The notes below the pieces were generated by a model. It did not search any database, was not told where the DNA came from, and was given only the letters and a program-made list of their open reading frames with translations. Positions 30,919-41,498 of a stretch of DNA of 64,000 bases are shown here, piece by piece (the stretch's first letter is position 1; every line of letters starts with the position of its first letter). Where the stretch lies: assembly GCF_002076895.1 (NCBI RefSeq), contig NZ_CP020465.1, forward strand, positions 1,922,001-1,986,000. Direction: 5' to 3'. A program made the position numbers and the translations under genes. This DNA comes from Cognaticolwellia beringensis. Lineage in GTDB: Bacteria > Pseudomonadota > Gammaproteobacteria > Enterobacterales > Alteromonadaceae.

Positions 30919-33604
30919 CTGCTTGGCTGCCAGGTGACGCCCCGGTTAATGAAGCCGTAACATTTCCGTCGCCATTAGTACAAGTACCAGTTAAGGAATA
31001 AGACGCTTGATTAGATAAATTTGCATTGGTTAAATTCGTAATTACAACAACAGGTGCAGTTGTATCTTTATTGGCATTTTTTGGCGTAGCTTCTGTGTAA
31101 TTATTAACGCTATCAGCTTGATTCGCTGTAACGGTTAATTGGTTTGCTCCTTCTGAAAGCGCACTTACATCAAAAACTGCATTCCAAGTTCCACCTGAAC
31201 ATGTTGCCGTTTGAGAAGGTGGTGTTGCACCACTTATACCAACAGTTACATCGCCATCACTTGAGGTACAAGTACCTGAAACTGGATAAGTGGCTTCATT
31301 TGATTGGTTTACCGTCGCAGGCGTGTTGATAACAACTACAGGTGGTGTGGCATCTTTATTTGCTTGTTTTTGCGTTGCATTACCCACGTTACCCGCGGTA
31401 TCGGTTTGAGCCGCATTAACTGAAATGGCATTAGTGCCATCCGCGATGGCGGAAATATTATAAGTTGTGCTCCAAGTGCTACTGCTACAACTGACACTCT
31501 TCGTTGGCGTAGCTGCGCCAGGTAAAGTAACCGACACATTACCGTCGCCATTAGTACAAGTACCATCAACAGGATAGGTGTTTTTATTGCTTGCCGTGCC
31601 ATTTGGTAGAGTATTTATTGTTACAACGGGTACGACGATATCTTTATCTTCAATACCCTGAATAGCTGTCGAATTACCGACATTATCTGTTTGGCTTACA
31701 TCAATGGTTATTACATCTGTACCATCAGCAATAGCAGAGACATCAAAAGTAGCCGTCCACATGCCAACATTACAAGTTACATCTTGTGTTGTAGGTGCAG
31801 CGTTAGCAATAGTTACCGTGACGTTTGATATACCACTTTCACAAAAGCCCGTTGCATCATAAGCCGCCTTATTACTATCGTTTGCGGCTGCAGGAGACTC
31901 AATAGTTAAGGAAGGAGGTACGGTATCTTTATTAGCAACTACTTGAGTTGCGTTACCTTCATTGCCGTTGCCATCCGTTTGGCTAGCATTAATTTCAATG
32001 GCATTTGTACCATCATCAATCGTGCTAACATCAAACGTTGCTGACCAAGTGCCTGAAGAAGTACAGGTTAATACTTGAGTAGGTAATACTGGAGAGGTAT
32101 CACTATCTTGAACGATTACCGTGACATCACCATCACCTACGCCACAAGTCCCGTTTACGTCATAAACTGCTTGATTGGCAATACTTGCCCCAGGTACGGC
32201 ATTTATAACCACAACAGGAGGGGTTACATCAGCAGCACCTGAAATAGTAAATTTATAATCTTCTACTTCACCCGTTGCTAAGCTACCACCAAAGGCGCCA
32301 GAGTTTATACCTGAGTTTGCAATACGAAAGCGTGCATAGGTTTCACCAATTGGCGGAGTAACAGGAAAAGAGCTCCAAGTTACCGCAATGTCTTGTTCAA
32401 AATCGCCACTATTGACCGTAGCTGAGGTGTATTCATTTGTTTCAAAAGTACCATTGCCATTAAAATCTATCCACGCACCAATTGTTGATGCAGAACCATT
32501 AATGCTACTGGCATTTACCGTAACCGTATAGCTAGTGTCAGTGTCTAGTAACTGTGGAAATGTCGCCACACCGTCATCTAAATCGTCAGTTGCGCCACCG
32601 GCACTATCATCTATGCCATCAACAAAGCCTTCAACATCACCCGTTGGGATTTTACCTAAAAAGACACCTTCCGTAATTGTATGACTTGCACCCGAAGAGC
32701 TTAATAACGTTTGATATGAGTCAGGGGCATCACCGTAATCACCACCAGGCTCAGAACGTAAACTTTTTGCTTTAAAAAATGCCCATGAATCATAAGTACC
32801 ATCACCATCATCTGTCACTCCTACAACTACCTGCACAGGCGAACCAATGTTTGCCGTCACATCTGCACGACAAGAAACTCGTTTAGTAAAACCGTCCATT
32901 TGAGTGCTAAACGTGCCACCATTAGAAGGCTCATTATTAATGAATAGAAATGGATTGCTGGTTGTTAAATCACCATTTTGAGGAGGATAAGCCGCTGCAT
33001 TATTTACGGTATTTATACTAAATATTTGATTATCTGGAGTCAGTGCGCAGTTAACAGAGCTTCCTGTAGGGCCAACCAATATTTTTAATTTATCATTAAA
33101 ATTACCGTTAACGAACTCGTTATATTCGTCTGAGCCAAATACAAAATCTAGGATCAATGTATCAAATGCAGGAGTTACGTTAAATGATATTTTTGCCGGA
33201 TCAAAACCTAAACCTAGATCGACATCGTTCACCTCATTATTAGCTGGGTCGTCATAGCTTGAAATGCCATCTGCCGAGTTGGTACCTACCACTTGTTCAA
33301 CATTACCCGTGCTCAAAATAACCCCGTCATTAAAATCTTCTGTCCCGCTTGGATCAAGCAAAAAATTGTAATTATTAAACAACCCTATTTGAACATCGTT
33401 GCCGGTAAAAACCACCGTATCAATTACTAAACCATTCCCACTTAAACTATTAATAATGTCTGTTGTAGTGACAGTTGTATTGTCTTTTTGAGCTACAGAT
33501 TCACCATTAGGCCCCGTGGTTTCTGCAAAAGAATATTGAGTAAAGGATACTGCCGCAATCGATAAGGCGAGGGGAATGGCTTTTAAGGACATGTTTATTG
33601 ACAT
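30890..33604 (-). CDS. Giant surface protein, N-terminal frame (choice-of-anchor L, GEVED, Ig repeats)
   Basis: The 904-residue frame starts with a signal peptide ending TQYSFAET. A choice-of-anchor-L-type domain spans about 45-285 (VFGSDEYNEFVNGNFNDKL and a GVTDDGDGTYDSWAFF stretch). A GEVED domain spans about 290-460 (GGDYGDAPDSYQT ... ATGEVEDYKF). Then come Ig-like repeats of about 95 residues, each with two cysteines and a TWSATFDVS-type core and ending NKD. The fifth repeat is cut by the frameshift, after which the frame stops within eight residues. The intact ancestor would continue into the calcium-repeat frame. Function is likely adhesion or surface structure. If translated as it stands, it yields a secreted fragment with no anchor. 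Confidence 0.88.
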   Translation of the reverse strand: MSINMSLKAIPLALSIAAVSFTQYSFAETTGPNGESVAQKDNTTVTTTDIINSLSGNGLVIDTVVFTGNDVQIGLFNNYNFLLDPSGTEDFNDGVILSTGNVEQVVGTNSADGISSYDDPANNEVNDVDLGLGFDPAKISFNVTPAFDTLILDFVFGSDEYNEFVNGNFNDKLKILVGPTGSSVNCALTPDNQIFSINTVNNAAAYPPQNGDLTTSNPFLFINNEPSNGGTFSTQMDGFTKRVSCRADVTANIGSPVQVVVGVTDDGDGTYDSWAFFKAKSLRSEPGGDYGDAPDSYQTLLSSSGASHTITEGVFLGKIPTGDVEGFVDGIDDSAGGATDDLDDGVATFPQLLDTDTSYTVTVNASSINGSASTIGAWIDFNGNGTFETNEYTSATVNSGDFEQDIAVTWSSFPVTPPIGETYARFRIANSGINSGAFGGSLATGEVEDYKFTISGAADVTPPVVVINAVPGASIANQAVYDVNGTCGVGDGDVTVIVQDSDTSPVLPTQVLTCTSSGTWSATFDVSTIDDGTNAIEINASQTDGNGNEGNATQVVANKDTVPPSLTIESPAAANDSNKAAYDATGFCESGISNVTVTIANAAPTTQDVTCNVGMWTATFDVSAIADGTDVITIDVSQTDNVGNSTAIQGIEDKDIVVPVVTINTLPNGTASNKNTYPVDGTCTNGDGNVSVTLPGAATPTKSVSCSSSTWSTTYNISAIADGTNAISVNAAQTDTAGNVGNATQKQANKDATPPVVVINTPATVNQSNEATYPVSGTCTSSDGDVTVGISGATPPSQTATCSGGTWNAVFDVSALSEGANQLTVTANQADSVNNYTEATPKNANKDTTAPVVVITNLTNANLSNQASYSLTGTCTNGDGNVTASLTGASPGSQAVACSTGSCL

Positions 33605-34811
33605 TTAGGGATAACCTCCACTTTGGGATTAACAAGTTTCTGAATCACAAAAATTCTATTAATTTAACCACTTAATATTTTTAGCTTAGCAGCAAAAATA
33701 AAATTTGCATGATTGTTCGAATTAATTTTTTATGGGAGGTAAACATAACCGTGATAGAACAAGAGGATATAATAATAACCTTTAAAAACAGGTGTTTAGG
33801 GGTTTTATCTTAATGAATATTTCCAAAAGCAATGCTTAGGCAGCTTGGTATCTAACCGTGTTTATAGGCGGTGACTATTGATAATATCAAACAACTTTAC
33901 AATCGACAGTTCAGTACTTTAATCGCTATAGTTTTCTGCTATATGGCAAAAATTTAACACTATTCTAGAATCATATTTGGCTATAACCTAGATGTGATAT
34001 TAGCGATATAACTATCTGTTACTGTAATTAAACGTGGTAGCTATAATAAGGTGATTTAATAAAACCATTTTTATTGAGTAAGCGCTTTTTTAAGTGAAAA
34101 TCACTTATTATTTTCTCTGAGAAGTTTATTGACTAGTAGCGATAATTTAAAATTTTTAATTATCTATAAATCTGACCAAAGCTGTTAAAAGCGATTAAAC
34201 ATCAGGATGAGCTTTGTTATCCATCTGCCGCTCGCCTATGTCTTTACAAGTTTTGCAATTCATAATTAAACCCTTATAAAAGGTGTAATTATTAATTGCA
34301 AAAAATCCTGACACTTAGAAAATTAATATGTAACTTATCTAAGTCATGTATCAGTAAAGTGTATTTAAATCCTTGGATTAGATGATAATTTTAACAATCA
34401 TCACCTATATTCAATCTAAGATTCGCGAAACCCCTACAAATATAGGTTTTGAACATTGAAAGCGATGTATTCGCTTGTTTCTTAAATCTACTTTAGCTTA
34501 ATCTAACCGACTTAAATCCTATTATATTTACCTGTCAGAAAATTTTACACTTTTGCATAAAATAGTAAGTTAAATAATTAAAATAATTTCAAGATATTGA
34601 TTTTATGTGGTTAATTTTTATTTGTGTCATCTGGTATACTTTGTGCATTATAGCGGTTAGTAGTGGATTAAGGGCTTGTAAAGACAATCTTTAAACGGTA
34701 AATGGTAAAGAATTAATTGATGCTGTGTAGGTTATTTTTTTGTTAAGTATTTATCAAGTTTTTAGGTTTCGACAGTTGTTAAATTTATAATGTAAATTAA
34801 GGTGAACTGGA
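33605..34811. other. 1.2-kb non-coding divergent region
   Basis: AT-rich DNA between the divergent surface-protein genes, with no open frame worth calling. It contains a near-perfect 24-bp palindrome of GATAATT/AATTATC arms at 34141-34164 and a TAAGTGA-AAA-TCACTTA hairpin at 34091-34107. An extended -10 lies near 34635. The length and the dyads suggest a regulated divergent promoter region. I found no match to the GEMM c-di-GMP riboswitch core on either strand by eye. Confidence 0.55.
34632..34640 (+). promoter_or_regulatory. Extended -10 promoter element for the PEP-CTERM gene
   Basis: TGGTATACT is a good extended -10 (TGn-TATACT). No strong -35 is present at the expected distance, which is usual for extended -10 promoters. 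The start would be near 34647, leaving a leader of about 165 nt. Confidence 0.4.
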
Positions 34812-35507
34812 ATGAATAACAATAAAAACATTGTTCAAAAAGTAAAAAACAGTATATGGAGCCGTGTTGTTTTAGGTGCAATGTTAGTTGGTATGAGTAT
34901 GTCAAGCCAAGCTAGCTTGGTTGGTTTTGATTTACAAGATAGCCCAGATATATCAGCTCTATCGCTTGAAACCGAATACGATGCAACAAGTGACGAGTTT
35001 ACGGCCAAGGGTTATTCAAGTGAACTTAATTATAATGGCTTTACGTACCAACTTTCAGGCTTTGGTCAAGATTACGAACTAGAGGCTACCATTGATGATA
35101 ATGGCGTCTTTACAAGTGGTAGTATATCAATAGGTGGTTGGCTTACCGGTAAAGACGGCTCAGGCGATAATATAGCCTTACCAACTGGCTACACGCAGTC
35201 ATCTAATAATACCTTAGTAACTGGCGTTTTGTCTCAATTCGGCTTTGAAAACTCAGGAACATTATACTTCCTATTTGAAGTAACAGGCGGTGACGCTGCA
35301 GGATTCTTTGGTGGCATTAATAGCATTGGTGCTATTATCCTTGCAAGTTCAGGTTTTTCTGGGGACTGGATGAGTGATTTTTCAAGTAACAGCGCACTAT
35401 CTGATAACGGACTTCGTGTAGCAGTTCCTGAACCAACAAGCATGTGGTTGCTTGGCTCGGGCATTCTTGGCTTAGCTGGTTTTTCTCGCCGCAAAAAAAA
35501 TAAGTAA
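34812..35507 (+). CDS. PEP-CTERM surface protein
   Basis: The 231-residue exported protein has an N-terminal signal peptide ending SSQAS. The C-terminal sorting tripartite signal VPEPTSMWLLGSGILGLAG plus the basic end SRRKKNK is recognised by exosortase in EPS-producing Gram-negatives. The mature domain of about 165 residues is of unknown function. Its LVTGVLSQFGFENSG and GFSGDWMSDF segments match the N-terminal domain of the large SdrD-B protein downstream. AAGGTGA precedes the ATG. The exosortase itself is not in the window. Confidence 0.88.
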   Translation: MNNNKNIVQKVKNSIWSRVVLGAMLVGMSMSSQASLVGFDLQDSPDISALSLETEYDATSDEFTAKGYSSELNYNGFTYQLSGFGQDYELEATIDDNGVFTSGSISIGGWLTGKDGSGDNIALPTGYTQSSNNTLVTGVLSQFGFENSGTLYFLFEVTGGDAAGFFGGINSIGAIILASSGFSGDWMSDFSSNSALSDNGLRVAVPEPTSMWLLGSGILGLAGFSRRKKNK

Positions 35508-35672
35508 ATCATAATAGTGGAATGCAGTCTTGGGTTTATTTGGACTGTATTTCACCAACACTTTTCTCAATTTAAAATATTGCTCTTACTTTTCACTAAG
35601 CATTAAGGGTGAACTGTGCTGAATGTTATTGAAAATATGAAATATTTTTTGAGCCAAATTTTGGAGCTCCAC

Positions 35673-38600
35673 ATGATAAATTTACACAAAAATCATCGCC
35701 TTTGGATAACCAGTAGTGCATTGTTAATGGCGTTAGCTGTACCAAAGTTATCAACAGCTGCGTTGCTGAACGACAAATTAGAACTGCCACAGATAAGCTA
35801 TAATTTGCAGGATCCTACTACAACAAATTACAACGCTGTTGACAATACGTTGGTTGTTAATTCGTTACCGGTATCACTTTCATTACCAAACCTTCGCCCA
35901 ATATTCATCAATCCTGTTTCTGGTGGCGAAGAACACTTTATTATTAATATTAGCGTTGATGAAACCGGTGCCTTAATTGGTGGCAACCCAGGCCATGATT
36001 TATACGTTTATGGTGAAGTTGATGTACCCAATGTAGGTACAGTATCGGGTAAATTACTTACCGGTGAGGTCAGTGCTTTTGGCTATTTAAATTCATCAAC
36101 GAATAACGATTTAGTAGATTTTAACTTTACGATCACTGGAGGATTACTGCAAAATTTATTTCCTACAGGCGTAGTTTCTGTCTCTCAAATAATGGAAACC
36201 TCTAGCTTTAAAGGTGATTTTACTATTGACTTTGAAGGTGAATCTAAAGGTACGTTAGGTGCAATTCCTGCCACAACCGCTATTATTGGTGACCGTGTAT
36301 GGTCAGATCTTAATGCCGATGGCATTCAAAACTGTACCGACGGTGGCGCAAACGATGCCAACTTCCCTGCCGATGGCATAATCGGTAACGCGGGTGATTT
36401 TGGCGCAGAATGTGATGCGGGTGTTGCTAATGTTACTGTTAATTTATTAACAGCTGGTGATGACGGTTACTGTGGTTCAAGTGACGAAGCGTTTGTTGCT
36501 ACTCAAACTACCGATGCTAATGGCTTTTACAGATTTAATAGTGTTCAGCCTGGTTCTTATTGTGTATCAATAGTGAAACCGGCTGGCACTGAATGTACTA
36601 TCGACAACATGGGTGGTGACAATTTAGCGGATAGCGATTTTATTGATCAAGGGGATGGCACTTGTCAAACCGTTGATGTTGACCAAAACCCTATTGTAGT
36701 AGCTGCTGGTGACAAAGACCTTTCTTTTGATGCGGGCTTAGTGGGTTCAAGTGCTTCACTTGGCGACCGTGTATGGTCAGATCTTAATGCCGATGGTATT
36801 CAAAATTGTATTGATGGCGGTGCAAACGATACTAACTTCCCTGCCGATGGCGTTCTAGGTAATGCAGGTGATGAAGGCGCAGAATGTGGTTCTGGTCTTG
36901 CTAACGTTACCGTAAACCTATTATCAACAGGCCCTGACGGTTTCTGTGGTACGGGCAACGAGATGATAGTTGCTACTCAAACTACCGATATTAATGGCTT
37001 TTATTTATTCGAAAATGCAGAGCCTGGTGCTTATTGTGTATCAATAATTACCCCTGCAGGTTACGCATGTACTATAGATAATATGGGTGGTGACGATTTT
37101 GCTGATAGCGATTTTGTCGACCAAGGTGATGGTAGCTGTCAATCTGTTGATGCTAATCAAAACCCTATTGATCTTTTACCTGGCGACAATAACCTTTCTA
37201 TTGATGCTGGTGTAATACGTTTACAAGCAGCACTTGGTGACCGCGTATGGAATGACCTTAATTTAGATGGTATTCAAAACTGTACAGATGGTGGTGCTAA
37301 CAATCCTAGCTTCCCTGCAGATGGTGTTCTAGGTAATTTAGGCGATTCTGGTACAGAATGTAATTCAGGTATTGCTAATGTAACCGTTAACTTATTGTCA
37401 ACTGGCTCTGATGGCGAATGTGGTACAACTGATGAAATGATTGTTACGTCACAAACTACAGACAGCAATGGTTTTTACTTGTTTGATGATATTACCCCTG
37501 GCAATTATTGTATCGCTGTAGTTAAACCTGCAGGCTATGAATGTACTGCAGACAATATGGGCAATGACGATGTTGCCGATAGCGATGTGGTTGATCAAGG
37601 CGATGGTACTTGTCAGACGGTTTTTGCAAACCAAAACTCAATTGAAGTGATAGCAGGTATCAATAACATTACTTTTGATGCAGGGCTTGTAAGCTCTATG
37701 GCTTCATTAGGTGACCGTGTATGGGAAGACCTAAATGGCAATGGTATTCAAGAATGTGCTGATACAAACGGTAATGGTATTGTAGGCGATACGGGTGATA
37801 TGGGTGCTGAGTGTGGTGCTGGTATTGCAGGTGTCGGTGTTTCATTACTCGAAAATTTTGATGGTGATGCAAGTTGTACTTCAGGTGATGAACTTGTAAT
37901 TGCAAATACCACTACTGATTCAAATGGCTTTTACCTTTTCTCAGACCTTATAGCGGGTAACTACTGTGTAGAATATACGCTACCTAACGGTTATGTATAT
38001 ACGTTGCAAAATCAAGGTGATACTACCTTTGATAGTGATGCAGATGCAGTCACAGGCCGTACAGCTAACGTAGACGTTATGACTAATCAAACTAACTTAT
38101 CTGTTGATGCCGGCGTTATTGCTCCTGCATCTATTGGTGATACAGTTTGGAATGACCTTGACCGTAATGGTTTGTTTGTTGATGAGCTTGGTGTTGCTGG
38201 TATAAGCGTAGCATTGTTTAATTGTACTAATACTCCGGTAACCGACATTTATGGCAACCCTGTGCTTCCAACAGTTACTGACAGTAATGGCTTATACAAC
38301 TTCGGTAATCTAAAACCGGGTGGATATACGGTTAAGTTTACTACCAGTGCTGGTCTTGAGTTTACTACTGCTGTTGTTGGTCCTGATGTAATGGATAGCG
38401 ATGCAGAAAACTTTAATCAAGATGGCACTATGGGTACAACACGTTGTATTACTTTAGCCTCAGGTGAAAACAACACGAATATTGATGCTGGTATACGTTC
38501 AATTAATGAATCACGTATTGGTGACTTCGTATGGAATGACACTAATGCTAATGGTATTCAAGATCTTAACGAGCTAAGCAATGGCATATCAGGTGTACCT

Positions 38601-41216
38601 GTTGAACTGATGATGTGTGATGCAAACAACATACAGACTTCAACCGGTATAACGACTAATACCAATGCGAGTGGCTTGTACTTCTTTGAAGGCCTTTCTG
38701 CTGGTAGCTATGCAGTTAAGTTTGATTTAGCTTATTTAACTCAAGCAGGATACATTGTTAGCCCACGTTTTGTTGGTATGAGTACTGACGTTGATAGTGA
38801 TGTTAACCCAAGTAATGGCACTAGCGAATGTATCGATTTAGGCGTGCGAGACCAAAACCTTACATTGGATGCAGGTGTTTATTTACCGGCTAGTTTGGGC
38901 GACCAAGTATGGCTTGATAGCGATAGCAATGGCGTGCTAAACAACGAAAATGGTTTAGATGGCGTAATGGTTGAGTTATTCGACTGTAGCAACAACTCTG
39001 TTTTTGATATCTTTGGTAATGAAGTAACGTCTGTGTTTACCAATTCAACAGGTATGTACAATTTCACTGATTTAGTGCCTGGTAATTATAGAGTTAAATT
39101 TACGGCTCCATCAGGTTTAAGTTTTACTAATGCTAATGTTGGTATTGATGAAACTATAGATAGTGATGCAGAGAACTTTGACGGCGATATGGGTACAACA
39201 ACTTGTATCACGCTAGGTTCTGGTGAGCAAAATATAGATGTGGATGCAGGTTTTGTTGCTCCTCTTGCTCAATGTGCTTTAGATATTAATGCTACTTGTG
39301 CAATTATTCCTTCACTTCAACCGGTTGACTTTGTATGTAGTGACGCGAAAGACCTAGACACCTTATCAATGATTTGGGATGGTCAAGATAATGTCAACAT
39401 TGTTGCTTATTACGGTAAAACTGATGATACAGAGTTAACGACTCGCAGTAATGTTAACAATGGCGATGTGGTTACTATCAGTGGCTTTGCTGGTGCAGGT
39501 AATGACATTGATTGGGAAGTATTCAATGCTAACGGTGATAGCCTAGGTACTTCACGTTTCCATATGTCATGTTCTGATTCTGGTATGAATGGCCCTGAAG
39601 ATTGTGGTGCTCCGCAAGGTAATAGTAAAAACAATGAAGCAGGGCTTTTAAATAGCTGGTTACTAGACGGTTTAGCGGGTGAAAATGGTGTTGCGTTAGT
39701 ATGTAACTCACCTACAGATCCTATCGCGACTGCAGAAACTTGTGCTTACGAAATGCCTACTAATGCTTCGTGTGATAGCAAGCCTGTTAATGTGAGTTTA
39801 CGTTATCTTGGTGGCGATTGTGTTATTAGCAACACTCAAGGTGGTAAAGCAGAATGTATCGTTGGTGGTACAGCTGGTGACAATGTTCGTATCAAAGTTA
39901 GCAATGGTAAGACAGGCGGCAAGGCTAAAGTATTCCTTGATACCGTTCAAGCCAATGTAACTATTGGTGATGTTGTTACTGCTACTTCTGCAGCAGCAAA
40001 TGAAAATGATTTTGATGCAAATACTATAATTGAAATCTTTAGCGCTACAGGTAACTTGGTACAAAAAGTAGCTATGCATACTTCATGTTCATTACCGTTA
40101 AGCTTGGGTGACCAATATGGTGCAGTTGATTTAGTTGCTATGGATACCAAAAGTGGTCAATCAATCTCTGCGGGTGTTGAAATGCTGTATAACTACACCA
40201 TTGTCAACAACAGTACTGAACGTTTTGTTGATGATGCATCAGATAGCTTTGGACCTTTAGGAAAGCTTGATCTAGCAGCTCAAGGTGGCAGTGCTGAATT
40301 GACTCGTACTCAGTTTGTTTTACCTGGTGTTGATAATGTCTTTAACAACACGCTTACAGTCACTGGTAACCTTAGGCCTTCTGGTATAGCGTGTAGTGCT
40401 CAAGATACTGTTCCTTTAACGGTTGTAGTACCTGAAAAACCATCAACACCAGAGCAAGTCCTTACTTGTAGTGACATAAAACCATTAACTGAATTATCAA
40501 TGGTTTGGAATGGCGCAAATGGTACAACAGTTACAACAGCTGCAGGCCAAGTGTTTGAAAATCTACAGAAGGGTAATTTGATTAACTTCATTGTTGACAG
40601 AGATACTTATGGTAATGATTTTGCTGTTACGCTAAGTGGTGCTGTTAGTGGTTCTTCGGCATTCCATTTGTCATGTTCTGATGACTTTATGGATGGTTCG
40701 GATGACTGTGGCTCTGCACAAGGTAACAATAAAAACGATGACAATAACCTAGTGAACAGCTTTGCATTAAATGGTATGACAGGTGAAACTGGCTCATTTA
40801 GCTGTGACTTAACCAATACAGGTGTTGTTGAAGCTGTTTTAGGTGCGCCAAGCAGCGGTTCAGTTGGTGCAGTTAGAGCAGAGTTTAAGGACTTAAAAAA
40901 GAAAGAATATAAGTTCTATATTCATAACGACAGTAATGAAGATGTGTTTATTGAACGTATTTCTGTTGATTGGCCTACTTCTGTAAACGGTGATTTAGTC
41001 GAAATCAAGAACGGTGGAGATAAAATCTACGATACTGAAACACAGGCTTCACCGGTCAGAGTGAGTAGCTGGGAAAAGTCACAAGATAAAAGAAAAATTA
41101 AGGCCGATGATAAAAATGAGATCAAGATCAAGTTTGACGATAAGGTAGATAAAAACTTGAATAAGTACTCAGTAGAAATTGAGCTGAGCACTGGTGAAGT
41201 TATCACCCTTAAGTAG
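35673..41216 (+). CDS. Large secreted SdrD-B-repeat protein
   Basis: An 1,847-residue exported protein. ATG 35673 is preferred over GTG 35616 because GGAG lies 6 nt before it and the start MINLHKNHRLWITSS gives a normal signal peptide ending LSTAA. A domain homologous to the neighbouring PEP-CTERM protein covers about the first 200 residues. Seven SdrD-B-type repeats follow, beginning with forms of SLGDRVWSDLNADGIQN and ending in DAGV-type strands; the first three are longest and most alike, with cysteines (IQNCTDGGAN). Two copies of a domain with DTLSMIWDGQ and TELSMVWNGA starts and FHMSCSDSGMNG / FHLSCSDDFMDG ends follow. The C-terminus is lysine-rich, with no membrane anchor, PEP-CTERM or barrel. 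Probably a matrix or surface protein. Confidence 0.9.
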   Translation: MINLHKNHRLWITSSALLMALAVPKLSTAALLNDKLELPQISYNLQDPTTTNYNAVDNTLVVNSLPVSLSLPNLRPIFINPVSGGEEHFIINISVDETGALIGGNPGHDLYVYGEVDVPNVGTVSGKLLTGEVSAFGYLNSSTNNDLVDFNFTITGGLLQNLFPTGVVSVSQIMETSSFKGDFTIDFEGESKGTLGAIPATTAIIGDRVWSDLNADGIQNCTDGGANDANFPADGIIGNAGDFGAECDAGVANVTVNLLTAGDDGYCGSSDEAFVATQTTDANGFYRFNSVQPGSYCVSIVKPAGTECTIDNMGGDNLADSDFIDQGDGTCQTVDVDQNPIVVAAGDKDLSFDAGLVGSSASLGDRVWSDLNADGIQNCIDGGANDTNFPADGVLGNAGDEGAECGSGLANVTVNLLSTGPDGFCGTGNEMIVATQTTDINGFYLFENAEPGAYCVSIITPAGYACTIDNMGGDDFADSDFVDQGDGSCQSVDANQNPIDLLPGDNNLSIDAGVIRLQAALGDRVWNDLNLDGIQNCTDGGANNPSFPADGVLGNLGDSGTECNSGIANVTVNLLSTGSDGECGTTDEMIVTSQTTDSNGFYLFDDITPGNYCIAVVKPAGYECTADNMGNDDVADSDVVDQGDGTCQTVFANQNSIEVIAGINNITFDAGLVSSMASLGDRVWEDLNGNGIQECADTNGNGIVGDTGDMGAECGAGIAGVGVSLLENFDGDASCTSGDELVIANTTTDSNGFYLFSDLIAGNYCVEYTLPNGYVYTLQNQGDTTFDSDADAVTGRTANVDVMTNQTNLSVDAGVIAPASIGDTVWNDLDRNGLFVDELGVAGISVALFNCTNTPVTDIYGNPVLPTVTDSNGLYNFGNLKPGGYTVKFTTSAGLEFTTAVVGPDVMDSDAENFNQDGTMGTTRCITLASGENNTNIDAGIRSINESRIGDFVWNDTNANGIQDLNELSNGISGVPVELMMCDANNIQTSTGITTNTNASGLYFFEGLSAGSYAVKFDLAYLTQAGYIVSPRFVGMSTDVDSDVNPSNGTSECIDLGVRDQNLTLDAGVYLPASLGDQVWLDSDSNGVLNNENGLDGVMVELFDCSNNSVFDIFGNEVTSVFTNSTGMYNFTDLVPGNYRVKFTAPSGLSFTNANVGIDETIDSDAENFDGDMGTTTCITLGSGEQNIDVDAGFVAPLAQCALDINATCAIIPSLQPVDFVCSDAKDLDTLSMIWDGQDNVNIVAYYGKTDDTELTTRSNVNNGDVVTISGFAGAGNDIDWEVFNANGDSLGTSRFHMSCSDSGMNGPEDCGAPQGNSKNNEAGLLNSWLLDGLAGENGVALVCNSPTDPIATAETCAYEMPTNASCDSKPVNVSLRYLGGDCVISNTQGGKAECIVGGTAGDNVRIKVSNGKTGGKAKVFLDTVQANVTIGDVVTATSAAANENDFDANTIIEIFSATGNLVQKVAMHTSCSLPLSLGDQYGAVDLVAMDTKSGQSISAGVEMLYNYTIVNNSTERFVDDASDSFGPLGKLDLAAQGGSAELTRTQFVLPGVDNVFNNTLTVTGNLRPSGIACSAQDTVPLTVVVPEKPSTPEQVLTCSDIKPLTELSMVWNGANGTTVTTAAGQVFENLQKGNLINFIVDRDTYGNDFAVTLSGAVSGSSAFHLSCSDDFMDGSDDCGSAQGNNKNDDNNLVNSFALNGMTGETGSFSCDLTNTGVVEAVLGAPSSGSVGAVRAEFKDLKKKEYKFYIHNDSNEDVFIERISVDWPTSVNGDLVEIKNGGDKIYDTETQASPVRVSSWEKSQDKRKIKADDKNEIKIKFDDKVDKNLNKYSVEIELSTGEVITLK

Positions 41217-41258
41217 CTAAGTGGATAATTAAAAGTATTTAGTATTTTTAAATTGATA

Positions 41259-41290
41259 AAAGCACGCTATATAATAGCGTGCTTTTTTTT
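41259..41290 (+). terminator. Rho-independent terminator after the SdrD-B gene
   Basis: The perfect 12-bp stem AAAGCACGCTAT / ATAGCGTGCTTT with an ATA loop runs into a T-tract. Confidence 0.95.
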
Positions 41291-41498
41291 TGCAAAAAAT
41301 TCAAGTCATCAGCTGTGCGAAGCTAGACAGGTATACATTCCTATTTTTCTATAAATAAGTAATCCCCATCGTTGATTCCATTTATGTTAAGCATTTCTGA
41401 ATGAAGTGAAATAATTATCTGTAGCTTTATAAAGGCAGGTCTGCACTGTTTGAACTGTCTGAGCTTGGCAAGCCTCTCATTAAATTCGAGGTTTATAA

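Noticed and set aside
33605..34811. GEMM (c-di-GMP) riboswitch in the long intergenic region
   Set aside because: Neither strand shows the conserved core strings expected for this riboswitch.
35616..35672. GTG 35616 as start of the SdrD-B protein
   Set aside because: It would put 19 extra residues before the signal peptide; ATG 35673 has GGAG at the right distance. The GTG is preceded by AAGGGTGA, so it is not fully excluded.
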